This document shows, piece after piece, positions 50,301 to 62,300 of a stretch of DNA of 64,000 bases (positions are counted from its first letter, which is position 1; each line of letters starts with the position of its first letter). The notes beneath the pieces were generated by a model. That model saw only the letters and a program-made list of their open reading frames with translations. It was not told the origin of the DNA and made no database searches. A program made the position numbers and the translations under genes. Origin of the DNA: Conchocele bisecta (Eukaryota; Mollusca; Bivalvia; Lucinida; Thyasiridae); contig CM055277.1 in the NCBI GenBank assembly GCA_029237695.1, positions 43,372,242 through 43,436,241 of the forward strand. The letters are read 5' to 3'.

Positions 50301-53300
50301 CCCCAGTCTGATTTTGATAATATGTGGAAACGTGTGGGAACTTGTAATTTTGTACCTAGGAACATGTGGGATTTTTCATGAAATCTATTTAGAGAAACTG
50401 ATATTTTCTGTAAATGAGGTCGAAAGGTGCCAAAATGAATTCCGCATTTGCTATGAAAATTTTGTCATTTACAGAAAATATTGTAAATGTAAATATTTTT
50501 AATGAAATATTGCACATGTCTCGTACGTATACGTGTCTCGTATACGGGTACCATGCCTTCATAGGTGAGACAGCTAATTCTGCAGAATTATTGTCGTGCA
50601 TTGACATAGCAGGGACATTTATGATCTTTTTTCCACTGGTGTAGGCCAGTGCTATGGCAAAAAATGACTTGAGTTTGTGAGCCATGGCATGTAGCCACAA
50701 AATTAGTCGGCTTGATTTGGCACAATTGTTGAAGGTGCCTTTCTCGATGACACCATAGGCGAATACAAAATATGCCGCAGCGAACTATTGAGTGGGGTAT
50801 CTGGGGGAGGGCAAAAATCAACTTTGACCGTAAAAAAAACCCGGTCGAAATAGTGCCACGGCCGTACACCATAATGATGACTACATTATGATTTTACTGT
50901 ATTTGAACTTTCAGTTTGACCAAGTACTATGGCTCCAACTTGAACAAACAAATCGTGGAAGACTCATTTGATGGTGTGCTCTGTAGATGCACAGGCAAGT
51001 ATATAGATAATGTTTTTAAATTGCTACAAACAAATTATTGCTTAACCCTTAGACCGCTACTCACAGCAATTGTCGCCTGCTGTTGCTTTTATATCTTGCC
51101 TTATTTCTCAATAAAAACATGGTTTGACAGCACTTCAGAATCATTTCCAATGGAAATGATTCTGAAATGCTGTCAAAGCATGTTGTAAATTATTCTAAAG
51201 TGCTGCCAAATCATGTTTTGATGACACAAATGGAAAATAGAAAATGAACAGCAGACGACAAAAAAATTAAGATAGCGGTATAAGGGTTAAATTTGATCAA
51301 AGAAATTACTGCAAATTCACTATACCAGCATTACCATAATAGCAACCTTACTAGGAAATAATTTGTTTGTAGCAATTTCAAAAAATTATCTAAATTAGCA
51401 ACGCATATTAAAAACCGTACACCATTGTTTTGTTACTTGTATGACTACCATAATTTAGCTGACCTCTACAATGCTTTACAATTACTAGTATCATATAAGT
51501 ATGTAATGTCCGATGTAATGAAGTTTATACATATTTTAAGAATAGCTTTAGAACAATAATTACACATTAACTTAATTAACCCTTTCACCCCTAAGTAACT
51601 GGAATGGATTTTGATATGTTAACTTTCCGACCAATCCAATCATCATCAAATAATTTTCAGACTAGTCCATTTATGATAAGGGGGTGTTTTTGTTCTCAAA
51701 AATATGAAAATGACTTGCAAAATGTGTAGATCCTGATGAGACGGCTCGCCATGAGCCGTCTCATCTGGATCTAAACCTTTTGATAATACCACTATACAGG
51801 CCTGTAGTGTTTAACCCTCGCTACGCGGGAGGCGAAAATTGTCGTCTGCTGTTTTTCATTTTTGCCTTAATTCTTAACAAAAAACATGTTTTGGCAGCGC
51901 ATGAGAATCGTCTCCAGTGGAGACGATTCTCATGCGCTGTCAAAACAGGTTTTTATCGAAAAATATTGAAATAAAACATTTCCAGCAGACGACAAAATTT
52001 AATTCAGCGTAGTAAGTGTTAAAGGGTCAAGAACAGCTTTAGAATTTAACTTAATGAAAATAACTTTTTTGAGTATTTTCAATAAAATGGGACCTTACCT
52101 ATTTTCAGGGTATCGTCCTATTCTGTCAGCATTTAAGGACATGGCATCTAGCAACTCGAAATGTGGCGAGCTGAAGGATATAGAAGTATGTGACTAACTT
52201 ACTATTGCTGATGTGTACATGTTACATTTATATTTGTATAATAATTAGGGCCTCGCTGAGGGCCCCTGCCCTATAAGTTTCGCCCTATCCGGCCTGCCCG
52301 CCTGGCCCGGTTACTTTTTGTAACAGTTTCTCAAATCACCTATAGGGGCCCTAAGTGTGTCTAAGGAGTATTGTACCCCCTGATTTCAAATTAAATGCGT
52401 ATTTTATTTTTACAATTGGATTATTGATTGTCTTCATTATTAAATAGGGAACAAATTATCAAAACATAAAACAAATTTAACCATTCACTTATTTGAGTGT
52501 ATTATTACTTATTCATTTATTCATACTGTAATACAGTTGGAAATTTACTTAGTTGAGATGCAAAAAGCAAACAGTTTTTGCAGACGGCAATTTTCTTTTT
52601 CATAGCGGTCTAAGCGTTAAGTCGTATTTACAGAGTGAAATGAAAGACAATATCATAACTTGTCATCTGTTTTGTTTGAACTATTTATAGCCCACAAGGT
52701 TCATAGCATGCAAAGAGTTAAATAGACAAGTGAATACTTGTACACTTCAACAGTATTCATTATAACACCATTGTTGATGTAACACGATCATGTCATGACT
52801 CCCAAATACTCAGTTATGCTACTTGTCCACTCAGGGATGGATCTAGAGGGGACCCGGGGGGAGGGGGGGGGGTTTCCTGGGTTGCAACCCTCTCGTTCAG
52901 CCACGGAGTTTACATAGATCACAGTTTACTACCAGTTGGAGTCTGAATTTAAATACCGTAAAACACGGGAAAGTGCATTTCGAAGAGCTCGAAAATAGGA
53001 CAACCCCCTAGTTGCGAACGGTAACTCTTGCAATTACTCCGTACCGTCCGTACCTAGCTACGGACGGTACGGGAGGTAGATTGTAAGAGTTACCTTCGCA
53101 ACTAGACAACACCCCCATTCACCAAATGCTGAATCCACACCTGCCACTACATTTATTATGGATATAAGACACTTCACTTATAACACAACAACTTTGCATG
53201 CACTCCGATTATATTGCTATAAAGGGTTTCAAGTGTATCGATACAGCTATTGTAGGACCTTGAAGGGAAGCTATGCAAGATGACCGGGGACCCTTGTACA

Positions 53301-56300
53301 GGGAGCTGCCCCTCTATGTCCCCTCTGTCCCCGGGCCTACACCTGGTGTTTGCTGGCACGCAGTGGTTCCGGCCCACATCGTCAGACGAACTCACCGCTC
53401 TGCTTGAGGAACATGCGGGAAAGAAGATACGACTGCTCTTTGGGAATACCAGCACAGGTTGGTAATTTATCATGTAACAAGCTTGCATTGACCCAATACA
53501 TATTCTTTGACAATACCACACAGGTTGGTCATGCAAAGTATATTGTTTGCTATAAGAAATATATTTAGTATTATAATTATGTGATTTGTAAGTGAGTGAG
53601 TGAGTGAGTGCAGTGCAGTGCAGTGCAGTGAGTGAGTGAGTGAGTGAGAGAGAGCGAGAGAGAGAGAGAGAGAGAGAGTGAGTGAGTGAGTGAGTCACTC
53701 ACTCACTCACTCACTCATTCAGTGAGTGAGTCAGTTGAGTCGGTGAGTCGGTGAGTCGTAAATAAAAAGAAGGCTCATTCTTAATTTTTCCTTTAATTTA
53801 ATATTATCAAAAGAAATATTGTTTTTGAATTGTTTATATAGCCGTAAAACTTGGGCAGCTTTCGTGAAACAGACAGTAGATATACTAATTTCAGGGCTGA
53901 ATATGCCATGTTCTCCCCATATAATATTTATTTCTCACCTTTTAACCCTTTCACCCCTAAGTAACTGGAATGGATTTTGATATGTTAATTTTACAACCAA
54001 TCCAACTGTCACAAAATGATTTTCAATTCAAATAGTCCGTTTATGAAAAGGGGGTGTTTTTGTTCTTAAAAATACGAAAATTGCGTGCAAAAAGTGAAGA
54101 TCCTGATGAGACGGCTCGTCACGAGCCGGCTCATCTGGATCTACACTGTTTGCCAATACCACTATAGAGGCCTGTGGTGTTGAACGGGTTATGTTGTAAA
54201 TGAAAAAAATGAAGCTCCCTTGATGTTTTTCTCACAGGTGTGTTTGGCGACCTGAGTCCAGACAATTTTGACGTGGTAATTGATGTTGCCGGAGTTATGT
54301 CCCTGTACGTCACAATGGTATGTTATATATTGAAATTGACATAATATTGGTTGGCCCAGAATTTGGGAAATCACAATCCTGCAGATGTGCAGTTTGACCT
54401 ATGCATTTGTACCTGTCAGAATAAGCCTCTTTAATTATTGTGAGTCACATATTGGACATTTTAGATTTGTAGCCTATTTCACCAACATTGCAGAGTATTC
54501 TTATCTAGCAAAGTATACTTTGAGGGAGAAATTTTCAATTTTAGGATAAATATATTAATTTTTAGCCAGGTTTTTTGAAAAAAAAATCCAGGCTATTGGG
54601 ATTGGCGAAAGGCGGATGCGGGGCGCGGGCGGGCGGGCAGGGCGGGCAGCGTCCATAATCAATGTTAAGTTTTCGTGTTTTGAGTCCATTTCTTTGTTAC
54701 TGTACCACCTAGGACCACCAAACTTTCACAGCTTCATAATCAAGGGGTGCCCACCACATATCACTATCCAACATGTTACTTTTTTTTTAACTTGACCCAT
54801 TTTTTCCGCGCAATCGACTTAGCCATTTTCAATGTTAAGTTTTCGCGTTTTCAATGTTAAGTTTTCGTGTTTAAGTCCATTTCTTTGGTACTGTACCACC
54901 TAGGACCACCAAACTTTCACAGCTTCATAATCAAGGGGTGCCCACCACATATCACTATCCAACATGTTACTTTTTTTTTAACTTGACCCATTTTTTCCGC
55001 GCAGTCAACTTAGCCATTTTCAATGTTAACTTTTCGCGTTTACAATGTTAAGTTTTCGTGTTTAAGTCCATTTCTTTGGTACTGTACCACCTAGGACCAC
55101 CAAACTTTCACAGCTTCATAACCAAGGGGTGCCTACCACATACAAACTATCCAACATGTGACCATTTTTTTACCTTCACCTATTATTTCTACGTAATTGA
55201 CTTAGCCATTTTCAACGTTAACTTTTTAAGTACGTCTGGTTAAATAAATTGTTTGGTTTTAAAACTTTTTTGTTATACTATATCTCTGCAATGCTGCTTT
55301 GCCCATTACCTTGAAACTTCACAGGGTGTTTTATCATCGTCCATATTTTCACTCTAACCCCCAACCGTGCGGCCCCTGTGCGCAATGTCAAGGTCAAATT
55401 ACTTTGAATTTATTTGTTAAAGTTTTTTTGTGTACTATATCTCTGCAACTGCTTCACCCATTACCTTGATACTTCACATGGGTGTTTATCATCATTGTCG
55501 CACCCGCTTGCGGAAAGCGCGATATCGTCGGCATTTTGGCATACGTCCGTCCGTCCGTACGTCCGTGTGTCCGGTTAAAGTTTTTTCGTTAAAGTTTTTC
55601 CATCTACTATATCTATTTTTTTAGTGTTCATGCCTCGCCCCAAGGCGCGACATGCAGTCCACGGCCATCTAGTCTACAAAAAGTGGGTATAATTATGTTA
55701 TCCAAGTGTCTATGCTTGGAAAAAACCTGGCCTTCGTGGCTTTGCCTCGTTTCTTGTTATTATACTGAATGTATTACATTATCACAGCCATTTTGGCTGT
55801 GATAATGTAATACATTCAGTATAATAATTCTGCATACTTTTAATCATCAAATATATGCAGTCGTTAGTTCTGTATGAAATAATGCATTTCGGGAAACACA
55901 AATGATTACTCCCTCAAAGTATACTTTACTTTGCAATGTTGGTGAAATCGGCTACTGATCTGACAAATCCAAATTTACCATATTAGTGTAGACCCAGACT
56001 TATTTCACATCTACATTCATGTGTGCTATCACACATGTTTGTGTCGAGAAACATTGAAAAGGTAGGACATAATACTTCCCCTACCCAAATATTTTTCCAC
56101 TGTGGGGAAGGGCTGAATATTCACAAATACCGGTAGTCTCCTGTGGGCCAATTTGCTTGTATCCACCTGGCCTTTGGAGTTCGAATTCTGCAATGTTGCC
56201 CCTACTGTTAATTACTTAAAAAATTATAATATTAAATTTTATCATAATTTAAGAATGAACGTTCTTTTTATTTCTTGAAATTTGGTCCAATATTGATTTT

Positions 56301-59300
56301 ATGGCTAAAAATATAACAATTCACATGGGTATTCTTTTCTAATTTCAGAAATAGTGGACCAATTGTAAAAATTTAACTTTTGTTTTCTTAGTTCGATCAT
56401 TTTCAAGCTATGTAGCCAGGTCAATTAAGTTCCAAATATTTTTGTTTATCGAATCTTCCTCCAGGTTCTCCCGCTGTTTTCTCCCATGATAAATTTTCAT
56501 AGAGAAATAATTTTTTAGCCAGGTTTTTAAAAAAAAAATCCAGGCTATTGGATTGGCGAAGGGCGGGTGGGCATGCGGGCGGGCTGGTGGGCGGGTGGGT
56601 GGGCGGGCGGGCTGGGCGGGCGGTCGGGCGGGCGGGCGGGCGTTACTGTACCACCTAGGACCACCAAACTTTCACAGCTTCATAATCAAGGGGTGCCCAC
56701 CACATATCACTATCCAACATGTTAATTTTTTTTTAACTTTACCCATTTTTTCCGCGCAGTCGACTTAGCCATTTTCAATGTTAAGTTTTCGCGTTTGCAA
56801 TGTTAAGTTTTCGTGTTTAAGTCCATTTCTTTGGTACTGTACCACCTAGGACCACCAAACTTTCACAGCTTCATAATCAAGGGGTGCCCACCACATATCA
56901 CTATCCAACATGTTACTTTTTTTTAAACTTTACCCATTTTTTCCGCGCAGTCGACTTAGCCATTTTCAATGTTAAGTTTTCGCGTTTGCACTGTTAAGTT
57001 TTCGTGTTTAAGTCCATTTCTTTGGTACTGTACCACCTAGGACCACCAAACTTTCACAGCTTGATAACCAAGGGGTGCCTACCACATACAACTATCCAAC
57101 ATGTGACATCCAACATTTTTTTTACCTTCACCTATTATTTCTACGTAATTAACTTAGCCATTTTCAACGTTAACTTTTTAACGTACGTCTGGTTAAAGTT
57201 TTTTGGTTAAAACTTTTTCATTATACTATATCTCTGCAACTGCTTCGCCCATTACCTTGAAACTTCACATGGGTGTTTACCATCATCCATATTTTCATTG
57301 TAACCCCCAACCGTGCGGCCCCTGTGCCCAATGTCAAGGTCAAATTACTTTGAATTTTTTTGTTAAACTTTGTTTGTGTACTATGTCTCTGCAACTGCTT
57401 CATCCATTACCTTGATACTTCACATGGATGTTTATCATCATTGTCGCACCCGCTTGCGGAAAGCGCGATATCGTCGGCATTTTGGCATATGTCCGTCCGT
57501 ACGTCTGTGTGTCCGGTTAAACATTTTTTGTTAAACTTTTTCCATCTACATGTACTATATCTATTTTTTTAGTGTCCATGCCTCGCCCCAAGGCGCGACA
57601 TGCAGGCCACGGCCATCTAGTCTACAAAAAGTGGGTATAATTATTTTATCCAAGTGTCTATGCTTGGAAAAAACCTGGCCTTCGTGGCTTTGCCTCGTTT
57701 TTTAGCCAGTTTTTTTTAAAAAAAATCCAGGCTATTGGATTGGCGAAAGCCGGGCGGGCGGGCGGGCGGCGGGCGGGCGGCGGGCGGCGGGCGGGCGGCG
57801 TCCACAATCAATGTTAAGTTTTCGTGTTTGAGTCCATTTCTTTGTTACTGTACCACCTAGGACCACCAAACTTTCACAGCTTCATAATCAAGGGGTGCCC
57901 ACCACATATCACTATCCAACATGTTACTTTTTTTTTTAACTTCACCCATTTTTTCCGCGTAGTCGACTTAGCCATTTTCAATGTTAAGTTTTCGCGTTTA
58001 CAATGTTAAGTTTTCGTGTTAAGTCCATTTCTTTGGTACTGTACCACCTAGGACCACCAAACTTTCACAGCTTCATAATCAAGGGGTGCCCACCACATAT
58101 CACTATCCAACATGTTACTTTTTTTTTTAACTTCACCCATTTTTTCCGCGCAGTCGACTTAGCCATTTTCAATGTTAAGTTTTCGCGTTTACAATGTTAA
58201 GTTTCGTGTTTAAGTCCATTTCTTTGGTACTGTACCACCTAGGACCACCAAACTTTCACAGCTTCATAACCAAGGGGTGCCTACCACATACAACTATCCA
58301 ACATATGACCATTTTTTTACCTTCACCTATTATTTCTACGTAATTGACTTAGCCATTTTCAATGTTAACTTTTTAACGTACGTCTGGTTAGAGTTTTTTG
58401 GTTAAAACTTCTTCGTTATACTATATCTCTGCAACTGCTTCGCCCATTACCTTGAAACTTCACATGGGTGTTTATCATCATCCATATTTTCATTGTAACC
58501 CCCAACCGTGCGGCCCCTGTGCCCAATGTCAAGGTCAAATTACTTTGAATTGTTTTGTTAAAGTTTTTTCGTGTAACTATATCTCTGCAAACTGCTTCAC
58601 CCAATACCTTGATACTTCACATGGGTGTTTATCATCATTGTCGCACCTGCTTGCGGAAAGCGTGATCCTGTACCAATGTCAAGGTCAAATTACTTTGAAT
58701 TTTTTTTGTTATAAAGTTTTTTCGTGTACTATATCTCTGCAATGCTTCACCCAATACCTTGATACTTCACATGGGTGTTTATCATCATTGTCGCACCTGC
58801 TTGCGGAAAGCGCGATCCTGTGCCCAATGTCAAGGTCAAATTACTTTGAATTTTTTTGTTAAAGTTTTTTCGTGTACTATATCTCTGCAACTGCTTCACC
58901 CAATACCTTGATACTTAACATGGGTGTTTATCATCATTGTCGCACCTGCTTGCGGAAAGCGCGATCCTGTGCCCAATGTCAAGGTCAAATTACTTTGAAT
59001 TTTTTTGTTAAAGTTTTTTCGTGTACTATATCTCTGCAACTGCTTCACCCAATACCTTGATACTTCACATGGGTGTTTATCATCATTGTCGCACCTGCTT
59101 GCGGTAAAGCGCGATCCTGTGCCCAATGTCAAGGTCAAATTACTTTGAATTTTTTTTGTTAAAGTTTTTTCGTGTACTATATCTCTGCAACTGCTTCACC
59201 CAATACCTTGATACTTCACATGGGTGTTTATCATCATTGTCGCACTGCTTGCGGAAAGCGCGATCCTGTGCCCAATGTCAAGGTCAAATTACTTTGAATT

Positions 59301-62300
59301 TTTTTGTTAAAGTTTTTTCGTGTACTATATCTCTGCAACTGCTTCACCCAATACCTTGATACTTCACATGGGTGTTTATCATCATTGTTGCACCTGCTTG
59401 CGGAAAGCGCGATCCTGTGCCCAATGTCAAGGTCAAATTACTTTGAATTTTTTGTTAAAGTTTTTTTCGTTTTTTGTGTACTATCTCTGCAAACTGCTTC
59501 ACCCAATACATGTACCTTGATACTTCACATGGGTGTTTATCATCATTGTCACACCTGCTTGCGGAAAGCGCTATATCGTCGGCATTTTGGCATACGTCCG
59601 TCCGTTCGTCCGTGTGTCCGGTTAAAGTTTTTTGGTTAAAGTTTTTCCATCTACTATATCTATTTTTTTAGTGTCCATGCCTCGCCCCAAGGCGCGACAT
59701 GCAGGCCACGGCCATCTAGTCTACAAAAAGTGGGTATAATTATGTTATCCAAGTGTCTATGCTTGGAAAAAACCTGACCTTCGTGGCTTTGCCTCGTTTC
59801 TTGTTGTTTCATAATGAAATAAATATTAGACAAAATTTTAAGATAGGCTCATTCTTAAATTTTGATAAACTTTAATATTATCAAAAAAATAATGTTTTTT
59901 TGCATTATTTACGGTATATAGCCATAAAATTTATGCAGGTTTCGTGTGAAACAGACAGTAGAAATCTGGCTGAACCTTTTTTGCCACTCACATGGGGATC
60001 TGGCACTTCCAACAGTGGCTATGAACGTCCCCTGGACATGTGCACTTTGATGATTAAAAGTTTTGGGGAAGGGGAAAATATTTGCAGGATTTGGGGGGAG
60101 TGCAGTTCCGTTGAATATAGGAATGAATGGCCTTTTTGTGGAATTTATCTGGGTATAAACTTGGAAAAGTCACGGGAATACTGGACGAAGGCCGGAAGGC
60201 CTCGTCCAGTATTCCCGCGACTTTTCCAAGTTTATATCCCCGATAAATTCCACAAAAAGGCCATTCATTCCTTATAATTCCAGCATTTGAAATAAATTCA
60301 TCAAGAAAATGTGTTTATTTTCCGTTTTCTTAAAATAATTATTTTAACTGCGCCTCACGGTTACGGAAAGTAGTTCGGCATGGGAGTTTACTGGGATATA
60401 AATTTTGGACAGAACTTGCTACGGACCAATCAAATGTTAGGGAATTGTGTAAATATTTTTGTGCTGGAATTATTGTGGAATATTTTCACACCTGATACAC
60501 CTGAGCCTATGGTTTGCTTTGTATATATTCCAGATCGACCCGTATATCATTTTTGGCGGGAATATGACACTGACCAATCTGGTCAACATGTTCAACTGGG
60601 GCTCGGCACAACAGAATTTGGCGTTCATGAAGGAATGTGCAAATCTTCTATCGCGCGTGGCCAACCTGCCAGTCAGAAATGTAAGGCTGTAAAAATAACA
60701 GAAATTACATACCGGTATGTAGCAAAATTATTATTAACAGCAGGGCTCCAGATAAGGAATTAGTAATTGAGTATTGTCACTCCATCATTTCTGAAGCAAT
60801 TGGGTATTTCAAAATTTGAATTGGGTAAAATAAAATCACACTATTGTTTACACATCAGCAGACCGCAATTATTGAATAGTTTGCTTCTAAATGAAAACAT
60901 GTCTTGGTATTTCTTTAGAATTGTCTCCTTGGAGACAATTCTAATGAAATACCTAGATGTGTTTTCATGGAAAAATGAGAAAAATATGCTATATGTGTCG
61001 TCTGTATATTGTTTTCTGCAGCATGATAAAGATACCACAAATTTTTCATTGCTTTTTGATACTCACTACTTCAGATTTCAGTTGGGTTTTTGGCAATTTT
61101 AATTGGGTATTTAAGCAAATACGCAACTTATCTGGAGCAATGTAACAGCCGGTGGCATCCTTCCATCTATTTGTCATGTTTTCATATGCAAGTTTTTATG
61201 TCCCTGATCTCGGTAGAGCCGGATGCATATAGTATCCTTCTTTCCGTGTATCCAGCACACGAGAGGGTATATGTTGGGTACAAACATATCCAACAAATGC
61301 TCTTTTGTGTTTTGGGGTGCTCTTGTACTTTTTATACAGTAAAAACCCAACAAAGGTAACGTGCCCAAACTCTCCTTCAAATCTGATGCACGGGACCACC
61401 TTTTAAAGTCCCCATCCGAAAGGACTAGTCGAGTAGGAAATGCAAACTATCTCAGAAATACTGACGCCCTGGAACATGTCTGGGTATTTCATTGGACAAT
61501 TCTAATGAAATACCAAGATGTGTTTTCATGGAAAAATAAGAAAAATATGCTATATTTGTTGTCTGTTTATTGTTTTCAGGAGGCTTATTCCGTCGTTTTT
61601 GTTGGGTACTTTTTATACAGTAAAAACCCAACAAAGATCAGTTTATAGTAGGAACGTCCGTCCTTGTGTCCGTCCTTCTGTCCAACTCGGATTAAGAAGT
61701 TCGCCAGAGTTTCTCAATTCTGTCATAACTTCTATATCCTTTGATGAAGTACTTTAATATTTCAATACATCATACTTGTGTACAAATGCCACACATCCAT
61801 GCTGCTGTTAATATGACCTTGACCTTGACCTTCACAACTTTGCTTAAACACCATTTTTATTAAGGAGTTCGCTGGAGTTGCTGAATTGTCTCATATCGTC
61901 TATATCCCTTGAAGGCTTTACTTTAATAGTTCAGTACATCATAGCTGTGCACAAATGCCACAGAACCATGCTGTCCTTTTTTATATGACTTTGACCTTTT
62001 GATCTTCACAACTTTACTTATGGACACTTAATATTTTTGATTAAGTAAGTTTGCCTTAAAGGATTATGAGACAACTTTCGCTTTAATCAATTTTAAGGTG
62101 CTTCTCCCATTGACGTATTGCAAATTGCAATTTGTGAGGAAAGGTTGTTTGTTAATCAGAGCTCCAGATAAGCTGCGTATTTGCTTAAATACCCAATTAA
62201 AATTGCCAAAAACCCAATTGAAATCAGAAGTAGCGAGTATCAAAAAGCATTTACAATTTTGTGGTACATTTATCATGCTGCAGAAAACAATAAACAGACC

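Noticed and set aside
50915..51188. Continuous frame through the GC donor into the following intron
   Set aside because: Reading on gives TGKYIDNV instead of the conserved CRCTGYRPIL, and the sequence soon enters a family G element.
58398..59671. Long overlapping frames with repeated YYISATAS and MGVYHH words
   Set aside because: They are translations of ~150-bp tandem units; stops and frameshifts differ from unit to unit.
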